A DNA stretch of 64,000 nucleotides from CAYVTV01 sp964526475 (GTDB taxonomy: Bacteria; Bacteroidota; Bacteroidia; Bacteroidales; GCA-2748055): NCBI GenBank assembly GCA_964526475.1, contig CAZGKF010000006.1:31947-95946 (forward strand), given 5' to 3'. Under the pieces are notes generated by a model, which searched no databases, was not told the origin of the DNA, and saw nothing but the letters and a program-made list of their open reading frames with translations. The position numbers and the translations under genes are program-made. Numbering within the stretch: the stretch's first letter is position 1; every line of letters begins with the position of its first letter. This document shows positions 35,864-44,102 of the stretch, in pieces.

Positions 35864-36421
35864 ATGATTATCCGTGTCCTCCTGATATTTGTTTTTAGTC
35901 TTTTTAGTGCCGGGATATTCGCTCAGTCAGACAAACCATCTGGCAATGAAATGAGACCAGTTTCCAGACAACTGCAGAAAATACGCTGGGAGATGGAACT
36001 TGGTACTGCCTTCAGCTTTATTCCAAATTACGGTGGAGGTATGAATTATTTTGCAGCTCCAGGTTTTTCCTTTCCATTGAAAAACAATTTGTCATTTCAC
36101 GCAGGAGTTTTAACAGGATTCAGTTCCCGCTCTTTTCCTGTTTTTGCAGAACAAAGTGAAAATGAAAGCAACTATGGATATACATCCATTTACGGTTCGG
36201 TTTCTTATCAAATGAATGAAAAGGTATTTTTTTACGGCACCGGAATTAAAAATATTGCCAGATATGGTATGGCTACTCCGCTATCTTTTAATTCCTTCGA
36301 TGAAATAAGTTTTGGATCCAGTATCCGGCTGGGACGATCTTTTACTATTGGTGCGTCAATACATTTCAGGGATTATGGCTATCCGGTGAATAACTTTTCT
36401 TCGCCTTTTTTTAATTACTAA
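35864..36421 (+). CDS. Small exported protein, probable outer-membrane barrel, unknown function
   Basis: From ATG 35864 the 185-residue protein has a signal peptide (MIIRVLLIFVFSLFSAGIFA, cut before Q) and a Gly/aromatic-rich body with alternating hydrophobic strands (WEMELGTAFSFIPNYGGGMN, SIYGSVSYQMNEKVFFYGTG, SSIRLGRSFTIGASIHFRDY). It ends in Phe-Asn-Tyr, near the aromatic end expected of an outer-membrane barrel. It lies alone between the acyltransferase-like gene and a convergent pair. No family was recognised. Confidence 0.6.
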   Translation: MIIRVLLIFVFSLFSAGIFAQSDKPSGNEMRPVSRQLQKIRWEMELGTAFSFIPNYGGGMNYFAAPGFSFPLKNNLSFHAGVLTGFSSRSFPVFAEQSENESNYGYTSIYGSVSYQMNEKVFFYGTGIKNIARYGMATPLSFNSFDEISFGSSIRLGRSFTIGASIHFRDYGYPVNNFSSPFFNY

Positions 36422-36450
36422 ACAACACTTGTCCCCCTGGTTTTATTATT

Positions 36451-37506
36451 TTACTTCACAAAAGCAGGTTCTCCCTGAATGGAATTAATTATTTCCAGCG
36501 CTTTTTCCACTTCTTTTTGTTCGCCTCTTATGCAGATCGTAACGGCTCCTTCAGCTCCTCCAATTCCACCTGATGCAATATGCAAAACATCAACATTTGC
36601 AAATTGTTTTATAGCTTCTATTTCAGTGAAAAGTTCCCCCTCAATGCTCCATATAAAAGGCATTTTTTTCCCGGCAGGCTCATGAGGAATTTTTGTGTAC
36701 CAGTTAAGAAGATGTATATCCTGGGATGACTCTTTTTCCAATCCAACAGGAATTATTAAACGAAGATTTCTTTCTCTTATTTTCGGAACGATTACTCCGG
36801 TTGTACCTCCTGTTGGGTGTCCAATTAACACTCCGGCCTGACCTTTTTTGTAATTGATTATGCTGGCTCCTTTAAGTACGATATCTCCTTCGTTCATTCC
36901 ATCTAGTGCCTCGTTATACGGAATGTCCTTTATTACTCCATCCTTTATTACTAACTCCTGGCGCGACTTACTGCGGTCCAGCTTTACTTCCCCCTTTTCC
37001 GGCAGTATATGTCCCAGGACATACTCTCCTCTGTTTAAGGTTTCATTTAAAAGTTCTTCAGCGATGTAGGTATTGGTGGTTCCTTTATTTACAATGACTT
37101 GTCCTTTCTTAAGACGTTCTTTAAAAGGGGGATACTTCATCAGCCCTTTGGCAATAAGTCGTTTACTCTCTGCTACCGTTAATGATACCCATGCCTGGTG
37201 TGTGGAACTTACGGTGTCGGAGACTCCCTCCCAGCTTTCTGGATAAACCCTGAGTTGATTATTGAAGTTGTTGATATAAATTGCCTCCTGTTTCAGGTCA
37301 TCGTCAGTTTCATCATCTCCGGTTGAATAATTAAAAGGAATGGTGTAAAAACTTTTATCAGCTTTCTGACGGTTTGTATCTTTTAAAACAATATTTAATT
37401 TAATGATCAGAAAGAGCATCACTCCGGCTAATATGAAATTTAAGACTTTAGCATTAACCATATCTTTATTTTTTAGTAATATACATATCTTTTCATTGGT
37501 GTCCAA
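36451..37506 (-). CDS. Membrane-anchored protein of unrecognised family, partner of the flavinylated redox protein
   Basis: The 351-residue protein (or 336 from a second ATG at 37461) has one N-terminal span (KVLNFILAGVMLFLIIKL) and an extracytoplasmic body. Motif-like stretches are LKKGQVIVNKGTTNTYIAEE, GEYVLGHILPEKGEV, GDIVLKGASIINYKKGQAGV, LIGHPTGGTTGVIVP and GGIGGAEGAVTICIRGEQKE. The last resembles small ACT-like strands. I do not recognise the family. The gene reads the same way as the FMN-binding/iron-sulfur gene 76 bp upstream, so the two are probably co-transcribed and may work in one electron-transfer unit. Function is unknown. Confidence 0.6.
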   Translation of the reverse strand: MDTNEKICILLKNKDMVNAKVLNFILAGVMLFLIIKLNIVLKDTNRQKADKSFYTIPFNYSTGDDETDDDLKQEAIYINNFNNQLRVYPESWEGVSDTVSSTHQAWVSLTVAESKRLIAKGLMKYPPFKERLKKGQVIVNKGTTNTYIAEELLNETLNRGEYVLGHILPEKGEVKLDRSKSRQELVIKDGVIKDIPYNEALDGMNEGDIVLKGASIINYKKGQAGVLIGHPTGGTTGVIVPKIRERNLRLIIPVGLEKESSQDIHLLNWYTKIPHEPAGKKMPFIWSIEGELFTEIEAIKQFANVDVLHIASGGIGGAEGAVTICIRGEQKEVEKALEIINSIQGEPAFVK

Positions 37507-37582
37507 TAATATTTTTTATAATTGTCTAAATATATTGATTTTATTAATGTTTTGATATTTTACCGGACAACAGTGATATCTT

Positions 37583-38749
37583 TTATCTTATCCAGTCTAA
37601 TATATATCCGGTAGGACAGCAGTACCTGCACCAGGCTTTCGGAATAAATAATGAAAGTATGAGGAAGAATGCTGCAAGGCCCGGTACCCAGTATCCGGCT
37701 TTAGTAACAGAAAATGCAGAGAAAGGCTCAATAAAATTGAGGTCAAAAACGAATCCTGTCCAAAGTAGTATCATCACCAAAGTGAATATTGCCTCTCGTA
37801 AATATTTTATTATTTCAGAAACCCGTGGTGGTATTTTTGCTTTTTTAGAACCGACTTTCCCACATAATTCCTGTGCGGCTCCATAGGGGCATACCCAGGT
37901 ACAGTAAAATGCTTTACCGAATAACACGGGAAAAAGGACTGAAAGCAGGAATATGAAGGCTGCAATAGTTTGCAATCGCCAGTTAATGCCTCCCGAGACC
38001 CAATTTACGATCTGTGCAAAGGAGATAAATTGAGTTATCCAGAATCCAAAAATAATAACTGCTGCTATCTGCAGAATAGTACGGAATTTCATAAACACTT
38101 TAGGTTTAAAAAAGGCAAAGACCAGCACTGCCAAAAGCAGAAAAGAGATAATATTTCCCATTGTCAGGGGGTTAAAGGGCGGGGTAATTCTATGTCCGGA
38201 AGAAACACTTTTTATTCCTGAAATAATTGCCTGGCTGGTAATAGTTGCTCCTGAAAGCATGTCAACTTCCTGAGCTGCTGCATTGGCAAGTAAAGTTCCA
38301 TTCCATTGTGCAAGAAATTCTGAGAGTGCAATATCCGTTAAATAATCGGAACTTTCATAATGGTTGCCGGGTAAAACCCCTTTAATAGTATCGTTGGCAT
38401 CGGTGAATATATATATGGGAACACGACCCCCATAGCCCTGTTCACCCTTGTACCACAGAGCCCGACCTAGAAACTTTTTCCGGGCATTAAAAATTTGGAA
38501 CTGGTTTTCATTTACCTTATCTACCCTTGCTGCATCAGGAAAAAATGGATAACAGTCACTCAAATTTAGGACTATCTCCGCATTGATTTTTGAAGCCCCC
38601 TCTGTTTTTACTCCAAATATCTGCCCTCGCCAGGCTGCTGCTGACAGTAAAAAAAGTATCATTAACAGCAGGCGACTTAAGGATTTATATACAGCTTTTC
38701 TTCTTTTGTGCTTTAAAGTTATTTTTAAATGATCCTCAATATTATTCAT
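37583..38749 (-). CDS. NosR/RnfG-like membrane protein with flavinylated FMN domain and iron-sulfur site
   Basis: The 388-residue protein has one N-terminal span (about 25-42), then an FMN-binding domain with the flavinylation motif D163-M-L-S-G-A-T169, where ApbE-type transferases attach FMN to the Thr. Spans follow (about 198-215, 222-245, 260-280 and others). Cysteine motifs appear in FYCTWVCPYGAAQELC (C283, C287, C296) and WCRYCCPTG (C374, C377, C378), as in NosR and NapH-type ferredoxin proteins. It likely moves electrons from the membrane to an extracytoplasmic acceptor. The downstream gene encodes an unknown membrane-anchored protein. The acceptor is unknown. Confidence 0.75.
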   Translation of the reverse strand: MNNIEDHLKITLKHKRRKAVYKSLSRLLLMILFLLSAAAWRGQIFGVKTEGASKINAEIVLNLSDCYPFFPDAARVDKVNENQFQIFNARKKFLGRALWYKGEQGYGGRVPIYIFTDANDTIKGVLPGNHYESSDYLTDIALSEFLAQWNGTLLANAAAQEVDMLSGATITSQAIISGIKSVSSGHRITPPFNPLTMGNIISFLLLAVLVFAFFKPKVFMKFRTILQIAAVIIFGFWITQFISFAQIVNWVSGGINWRLQTIAAFIFLLSVLFPVLFGKAFYCTWVCPYGAAQELCGKVGSKKAKIPPRVSEIIKYLREAIFTLVMILLWTGFVFDLNFIEPFSAFSVTKAGYWVPGLAAFFLILSLFIPKAWCRYCCPTGYILDWIR

Positions 38750-38954
38750 GCAGTTCTATTTCAATATTGTTAACTATCTCTTTTTTTATAGTTGTAAAAA
38801 TAGGTTTTTGTGCAATACTTTGTTTAATCAACACTCCAAATGCAACAGGAAAAACACAATTGTTCTTTATCCGATAAAAATAACGATTTACTTTGATATA
38901 TTTCGCGAAACTTTTTTCACCCTTCGGTCGTCGTGCATCCAGTCCTAAGCTCAT
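38742..38954 (-). CDS. Possible small protein overlapping the NosR-like gene
   Basis: From ATG 38954 a 70-residue ORF (MSLGLDARRPKGEKSFAKYI, then KVNRYFYRIKNNCVFPVAFG, then VLIKQSIAQKPIFTTIKKEI) ends 8 nt inside the next gene, an overlap typical of coupled genes. An upstream ATG at 39026 would add 24 residues. The sequence is basic, without a recognised domain or signal peptide. It may be a true co-translated small protein or chance. Confidence 0.3.
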   Translation of the reverse strand: MSLGLDARRPKGEKSFAKYIKVNRYFYRIKNNCVFPVAFGVLIKQSIAQKPIFTTIKKEIVNNIEIELHE

Positions 38955-39103
38955 AACATTGTCGGTATAAAATGACAAAAGTGAAGAAATAGTACTGAAC
39001 CATTTTAATAATAATGCCCGGCTCAAAGGGGCGCGTGTTAGTGAAGTGTGAATTATTTACAGATGCTTTTGCATTTTAAGTACAGTATTGAAAAAATCAA
39101 TAA

Positions 39104-39523
39104 TTAATTAAACACCCTTGTTGCAAAAATAAACTTTTCCTTCCACCATGCATCTTCCAGTGAAGTTACGGTTACGCCATTTTTTGAAGAGGTATGGATA
39201 AACTTTTTATCCCCGATATATATGCCAGAATGGGTAATGAAACGATGTGTATTATATGACCTGATAAAAAAGACCATATCCCCTTCTTTCAGTTCATCCA
39301 TACCTGACAATATTTTTCCGTATCGAGCCTGTTCTTCCGAACTATGGGGTAATTGGATACCATGTGTTGCAAAAACCCTTACCAGTAAACCTGAGCAATC
39401 CATGCACTTCTTAGTTGTCCCTCCTATACAATGAGGCACTCCAAGGTATTTTTTAGCGGTGTTTATGATTTCATCAGGTTTGGTATTATGAGTGTTTATT
39501 ACCTTTTCAGTATCCGCGCTCAT
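39104..39523 (-). CDS. NlpC/P60-family peptidoglycan hydrolase
   Basis: The 139-residue protein is a C40 peptidase: catalytic Cys in KCMDCSGLLVRVF, His in RFITHSGIYIGDK and the third polar residue His in KFIHTSSKNGV. These enzymes cut the D-Glu to diaminopimelate bond of cell-wall peptides. No signal peptide is apparent from ATG 39523; the frame is open for another 21 codons upstream (NIESQAEKRKLNDF) but offers no start. The missing export signal is odd for a wall hydrolase. It is divergent from a small outer-membrane protein gene. Confidence 0.85.
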   Translation of the reverse strand: MSADTEKVINTHNTKPDEIINTAKKYLGVPHCIGGTTKKCMDCSGLLVRVFATHGIQLPHSSEEQARYGKILSGMDELKEGDMVFFIRSYNTHRFITHSGIYIGDKKFIHTSSKNGVTVTSLEDAWWKEKFIFATRVFN

Positions 39524-39591
39524 AAAGTCATTCAGCTTTCTTTTTTCAGCCTGGCTTTCGATGTTCTGAAATTAAACTTAAAAAAAGAGCC

Positions 39592-40131
39592 ATGAAATTT
39601 TTAATCGTATTAATAACAGCATTTTTTATTACGGTCATTGCAGGTGCACAGCATAGCGATTCGCCTGCAGGACATGTAAACATTGGAATTAAAGCTGGGG
39701 TAAATATTTTCAACATTTACAATGACAACAGTACTAATTATGACCCTTTAGTCGGGTATCATTTTGGCTTACTTGGTCATATTCATATTAACAGCCAATT
39801 TGCATTTCAACCTGAAATAGTATATTCTGCTCAGGGCGCAAAATTTAGTGAGGACACTGGTTATAATCTGGGTTATATTAATATACCTGTCCTTTTGCAA
39901 TATATGTTTGACAATGGATTCAGATTACAGGCAGGCCCTCAGGCAGGTTTTCTGATCAGTGCAAAAACAATAAACAATGGTAACACTACAGACCATAAAG
40001 ATGATTTGAAACCCATTGACCTTGGTGTAAGTATTGGGGCGAGCTATATATATCCGCCGTCTGGTATTGGTGTAGATCTAAGATATAATGTTGGGTTTAG
40101 CAATATAAATAAAAACAGCTCAGTAAATTAA
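39592..40131 (+). CDS. Outer-membrane beta-barrel protein, PorT-like
   Basis: The 179-residue protein has a signal peptide (MKFLIVLITAFFITVIAGAQ) and about eight alternating strands: VNIGIKAGVNIFNIYND, GYHFGLLGHIHINSQFAFQP, EIVYSAQGAKFSEDTGYNLG, YINIPVLLQYMFDNGFRLQA and GPQAGFLISAKTINNG. This is the PF13568-type outer-membrane barrel common in Bacteroidota. It ends with GVDLRYNVGFSNINKNSSVN, so a few terminal residues do not follow the usual C-terminal Phe rule. Role unknown; it could be a structural or sensory porin-like protein. Confidence 0.8.
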   Translation: MKFLIVLITAFFITVIAGAQHSDSPAGHVNIGIKAGVNIFNIYNDNSTNYDPLVGYHFGLLGHIHINSQFAFQPEIVYSAQGAKFSEDTGYNLGYINIPVLLQYMFDNGFRLQAGPQAGFLISAKTINNGNTTDHKDDLKPIDLGVSIGASYIYPPSGIGVDLRYNVGFSNINKNSSVN

Positions 40132-40446
40132 ACAAACAGGGGAATCCAATTTGGAATATTTTACATTTTTGGCCATAAAACAGCAAAATAATTCTCTGAT
40201 AATGTGATTATTCCAAAAATTCTTCTTTAGAGTTGCTGTAAATGCATCATTATTATTAACTTTAATTTTCTGTTTTTCATAGCATAATGGAACTGACCAA
40301 TAATTGGATTATTGACAGATACAGGATTTTTGTTATCGGCAGATAGGATAAAATCTTGATTTTATTAAATAATTTTTAAAGAAAACTTACAATCAGAAAT
40401 TGTTAAGGATCATGACATAATTTTTTTTATGGAAGTATAAAACAAT
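40132..40446. other. Gap of 315 bp without recognised features
   Basis: I see no gene, promoter box or strong hairpin here; the DNA is AT-rich. Confidence 0.4.
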
Positions 40447-40668
40447 ATGGGAAAAGCAACCGTTAAATTACATATTGCCACCTATGCTTATGAGGAATAT
40501 GTGGTAGAAGTGCCATGTGAAAAGGATGATGTGGACGATCTCATCATTGCCAGGGCATGGAAAAAACTTAAGGAAGAAGAAGGAGGCTCGCTTCCTTACG
40601 GCCACCGCACAGCCGAAATAATTAACCGAATCGACAGACCAAGGGAAAAAAATAAACCGTCAGGATAG
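40447..40668 (+). CDS. Small conserved soluble protein, unknown function
   Basis: The 73-residue protein (MGKATVKLHIATYAYEEYVV, EVPCEKDDVDDLIIARAWKK) is a compact alpha/beta fold: two strands, an acidic loop and a Lys/Glu-rich helix, ending in a basic tail (RIDRPREKNKPSG). It has no signal or membrane span, so it is cytoplasmic. Composition and organisation look like a real protein. No homologue is recalled. Its stop codon lies inside a perfect hairpin that also serves as terminator for the opposite gene. Confidence 0.65.
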   Translation: MGKATVKLHIATYAYEEYVVEVPCEKDDVDDLIIARAWKKLKEEEGGSLPYGHRTAEIINRIDRPREKNKPSG

Positions 40669-40677
40669 TGACGGTTT
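40654..40677 (-). terminator. Rho-independent terminator of the lipoprotein gene on the minus strand
   Basis: AAACCGTCA and TGACGGTTT form a perfect 9-bp stem with the loop GGATAG. On the minus strand it is followed by ATTTTTTT, so it ends transcription of the lipoprotein gene that stops at 40702. It also covers the end of the small plus-strand gene, including the stop codon. Confidence 0.7.
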
Positions 40678-40701
40678 AAACAGAAGATGAAGTATCCGGC
40701 C

Positions 40702-41589
40702 TTATTGTTTAATTTTGTAATAGTTGATATTGGTTTTTAAAGTGATGGTTTTGGTAATAACGCCATTTGTCCAGGTTGCAGTATTATCACATTCTCCGGG
40801 AACATATTCGCCATAATTCATTACCGCAACTTCTTCTTTGTTTATATACCTGGTTATGATACCGCTCTGAAAATGCTGGCACACTATTGGCCGGTATAAA
40901 GGAACTGTGATTTCTCTTACAAATACTTTATTATCTCTTTTTATTCTGGCACTACCTGTGACCCACACTTCGTCATCCAATCTTGTTGTGAGGTCATCAC
41001 CACGGTTGTAGGTACGTACTCTTTTCCAGTCACGTTTAACAAGTAATTCTCCGCTGGTAGTCGATATATTCATAATGTTTATTACTTCAAAAATATAATA
41101 TCCGTCATCATTTGTGCCTTTATTTATTGCATTTCTGTTTCCAACAATTTTAAGATCATTATAGATATAGTCTGCCAGTCTGGAATGGCGAACGGTATTT
41201 TTTCGCCAGTAAGGACCGGTAATGTGAACTATGATTTTCCCTGCTCTGAAATTTCCTTCTGCGTCGGTACAACCATCTCCGTAATCGAGGGAGATAGTTT
41301 TAGGAAATTTCGAATTTTCAGGAGTTTCAACTACGATTTTGGGATCACAAGGTTCAATTTCTTCCGATTTTTTTAACGAAAGATTGTAATTGTATTTTTC
41401 CAGCATCGTAATTTCTCTATCGATCTGGTCATCAATTTTTTCAAGAACAGCTTCAAAAACAGCTTCATTTTCAGCCTCAGCAAACTGATCATGTATTTCT
41501 GACGGGGAAGGATCATTTTGTGAACAGGAGGCGACGATAAATACACTTGCTACAGAAAGTGCTGCAAGTGAAAAGAGATTGTTTTTCAT
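40702..41589 (-). CDS. Lipoprotein of unknown function
   Basis: A lipobox (IVASCS, Cys22) starts a 295-residue protein. After a helical, acidic linker (about 25-70, EAVFEAVLEKIDDQIDREIT) comes a beta-rich body with CDPKIVVETPENSKFPKTIS, DYGDGCTDAEGNFRAGKIIV and GSARIKRDNKVFVREITVPL. Similar Bacteroidota lipoproteins exist but have no known function. Conserved Cys residues may form disulfides. It stands alone, with a rho-independent terminator 25-48 nt after its stop codon. Confidence 0.7.
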   Translation of the reverse strand: MKNNLFSLAALSVASVFIVASCSQNDPSPSEIHDQFAEAENEAVFEAVLEKIDDQIDREITMLEKYNYNLSLKKSEEIEPCDPKIVVETPENSKFPKTISLDYGDGCTDAEGNFRAGKIIVHITGPYWRKNTVRHSRLADYIYNDLKIVGNRNAINKGTNDDGYYIFEVINIMNISTTSGELLVKRDWKRVRTYNRGDDLTTRLDDEVWVTGSARIKRDNKVFVREITVPLYRPIVCQHFQSGIITRYINKEEVAVMNYGEYVPGECDNTATWTNGVITKTITLKTNINYYKIKQ

Positions 41590-41823
41590 TTTTTTAAGGA
41601 ATTTAAATTATGTGTGATCAAATTTATTAATATTTTTGATAATTCCAATTTAATTCAATGAATATTTTTATATTATTCACATAATAATATAGTTACAAAG
41701 GCAGGTTAACTATCCTGTTTATTTTTCTTTAGTTATAAATTTCATACCCCTAACGTGGACAAGCCACAACCAAACAAATAACAAATCTCAAGATACAAAT
41801 AACAAATAAATTTCAATCAACAA

Positions 41824-41951
41824 ATGACAAAACAGGTTTATGATTTAGAAGAACGAACTTTTCATTTTGCAAAGCGAGTAAGGTTATATTACATGACGAA
41901 GCCATTCAATTGAAAAAAATATTTTCTTCCATCATTGAAAAATCAAAATAG
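41824..41951 (+). pseudogene. Internally deleted four-helix-bundle (S23/IVP) gene
   Basis: The start ATG ACAAAACAGG gives MTKQVYDLEERTFHFAKRVR, the typical opening of the S23-type four-helix bundle proteins. After 29 codons a stop appears, but another frame gives EAIQLKKIFSSIIEKSK and a stop, the typical C-terminus of the same family. Roughly 75 middle codons are missing, so the gene shrank from about 360 to 128 bp. The AT-rich flanks (AACAAATAACAAATCTC before, TTTGTTTTTTGGAATTTG after) are those seen around such genes. The rest of 41590-42199 shows no gene. Confidence 0.55.
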
Positions 41952-42043
41952 TGTATTCGTATTTATAATTTTGGTATTATTTGTTTTTTGGAATTTGTTT
42001 TTTGGAATTTTCGCCAAATAATACAAGAAAATTAGATGTAAGG

Positions 42044-42092
42044 TACTAAATCCCCCAGGGGGGACTTTAAGCAGTTGAATAATGGTTACATC
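42044..42092 (+). repeat. Dispersed repeat, copy B (partial core)
   Basis: CTAAATCCCCCAGGGGGGAC followed by TTTAAGCAGTTGAATAA and GTTACATCT is almost identical to 48811-48856, with about two mismatches. The run CCCCC A GGGGGG can form a small stem. Only the core of the element is present, without the AGGCAGAGCCTTTG end. Confidence 0.6.
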
Positions 42093-42199
42093 TATTTGTT
42101 TAATTACGTGAGGACGGAAATATCTTTTAATTTTATTCCGTTATAAAAATATCTTTTATATTTTGGCTATAGAATTATTTTTACCTTAAACCAATTAAT

Positions 42200-44098
42200 A
42201 TGCGTCGATTTACATTTTTAGTATTTTCCGGGTTAATGACCGTATGCATAAGTTTTGCACAAACCGGTGAGGAAATGTCATCCGCAGAAACTGATACGGC
42301 CCCTTCAAAGCCTTTCATTTTTACTACAGAATCGGCATCAGATTATATGATCTATCTTCTGGGGAATGATAAATTATGGAGACCTTCGGGAGATACTATG
42401 AGGATTTCGCTGGCAAGGTTGACAGATCATTTCAAAGAACCATTTGACAGTGTGTATAGCCGGCTTTCAGCTTTTGACTACGAGTCTGTTAAACTAAAAC
42501 AAACTATTATTGTAAAGAATGATACTCTTCCGTTAAGGTGGTTAAACGAATCAACCTTTATTGTTGATACCGTAGCCCTGGAGAAAGACCCTTTCGTAAT
42601 TAAAAAGACTCTCATTGCGAAGGCAATTGATACAACAGCTTTATCTTTTCATAACAAAATCCCTGAAATAGAAAACCTGATTCACTCCATCCTGCAGGTA
42701 CAGGATACTATTACAGAAATCTTCATTGATACTGTTTTTCTTAAATCAAAGAATATTCAGATGCATCAGATTGTTGATAAACGTATCATCCCTCCCCTCA
42801 TACGCCCTGATATAAGAAAATCTGTCCGTTTTCTTCCTGATTCGGGCAAAATCATTATTTCAGATACATCTGAAGTTATTGTCGCTAACAAGGAATCCCC
42901 GTTCTATATTGTTCCTGATAAAAAGATGCCGGACTCCCTCCGGTATGCAGTCGAAACCCTGTTATCTTATATATACCACCGTGATTCTACTCTTTTGTTT
43001 ATTAATGATTTAGAGGGACAAAAGATGCCCTTCTGGTTAACTACAGGGAATGATAACTTTTACAGGTATTGGGTAAAGAATTATCAAAATGACTCCATAA
43101 CCATATGGGTAGGCAATCCTGAAAAATCTAATATTACCTTGATCCTTGAAGAAGATGTTAATGTTTTCCGCATCGGGAAAAAGATGGCCGACGATATTCC
43201 TATTACTACATTGAGGCCGTTAAGGTATCTTGCAAAGCTTGAACCATTGAAAACTATCCCTGAATACTGGGATTATGGCTTTTCAAGTTCATTTACATTG
43301 AATCAGACTCATCTCTCCAACTGGTCGAAGGGAGGTGAAAGTTCCTTATCAAGCATGTTTGATATTAACAGTAAAGCAGAATATGCCAACACGGAGGCCA
43401 ATATGCAGTGGACTAACAGCGGACGTTTAAAATATGGAGCTTTAATAACAGAGGAACAAGGATTAAGAAAAACCACTGATATGCTTGAGTTTAATTCACA
43501 ATATAACAAAGGTCTGATAGAGAAGATGGATTTCAGTGCGGTTTTTTACATGAAGAACCAGATCGCAAAAGGCTATAAATATCCCAACGATTCTGTTGTT
43601 GTATCGAAGTTCCTCAATCCCGCAACATTTACGATCGGTATGGGAGTGGAATATAAACCAGATAAAAACAACCGTTTCAACTTTTCCATGTTGTCATATA
43701 AAAATACTTTTGTGCTGGATACAGCAGGTATAGATCAGACAAAACACGGGATTACAAGAGATAAGCGTGCGAAGCAGGAAATGGGAGGGCAAATGGTGGT
43801 CAAAAACAATACGAGTATTCTGGACGGGCTAAGTATATCAAATACAATCCGGTTGTTCTCAAACTATTTTGATAAGCCACAGAATATTGATGTTGACTGG
43901 GAAATTGACCTTTCTAAAAGGATTAACTGGTATTTTACTATTCGTCTGAATCTTCATATGATTTATGATGACGATATCCGTTTTCCTGTGCTGAATGAAA
44001 ATAAGGAACCAGTAATATTACCGGACGGAAGTAAAAAAGAAGTCCCGAAGCTGCAGTTTAAGGAATTACTGGGGTTAACTCTCTCATTTAAAATTTAG
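42200..44098 (+). CDS. DUF3078-type outer-membrane protein
   Basis: The 632-residue protein has a signal peptide (1-20, ending SFAQ), a long N-terminal half without recognised domain, and a C-terminal barrel from about 365. There the DUF3078 hallmarks appear: LNQTHLSNWSKGGESSLS, DINSKAEYANTEANMQWTNS, GRLKYGALITEEQGLRKTTD and LNPATFTIGMGVEYKPDKNN. It ends with LLGLTLSFKI. Proteins of this kind occur widely in Bacteroidota and have no known role. The N-terminal extension is longer than in most. It stands 4 nt from the convergent TPR gene. Confidence 0.75.
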   Translation: MRRFTFLVFSGLMTVCISFAQTGEEMSSAETDTAPSKPFIFTTESASDYMIYLLGNDKLWRPSGDTMRISLARLTDHFKEPFDSVYSRLSAFDYESVKLKQTIIVKNDTLPLRWLNESTFIVDTVALEKDPFVIKKTLIAKAIDTTALSFHNKIPEIENLIHSILQVQDTITEIFIDTVFLKSKNIQMHQIVDKRIIPPLIRPDIRKSVRFLPDSGKIIISDTSEVIVANKESPFYIVPDKKMPDSLRYAVETLLSYIYHRDSTLLFINDLEGQKMPFWLTTGNDNFYRYWVKNYQNDSITIWVGNPEKSNITLILEEDVNVFRIGKKMADDIPITTLRPLRYLAKLEPLKTIPEYWDYGFSSSFTLNQTHLSNWSKGGESSLSSMFDINSKAEYANTEANMQWTNSGRLKYGALITEEQGLRKTTDMLEFNSQYNKGLIEKMDFSAVFYMKNQIAKGYKYPNDSVVVSKFLNPATFTIGMGVEYKPDKNNRFNFSMLSYKNTFVLDTAGIDQTKHGITRDKRAKQEMGGQMVVKNNTSILDGLSISNTIRLFSNYFDKPQNIDVDWEIDLSKRINWYFTIRLNLHMIYDDDIRFPVLNENKEPVILPDGSKKEVPKLQFKELLGLTLSFKI

Positions 44099-44102
44099 AC
44101 TC

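Noticed and set aside
39592..40131. Possible lack of a proper C-terminal aromatic residue as a sign of truncation
   Set aside because: The protein has eight strands and a normal signal peptide; the extra hydrophilic tail alone does not show truncation.
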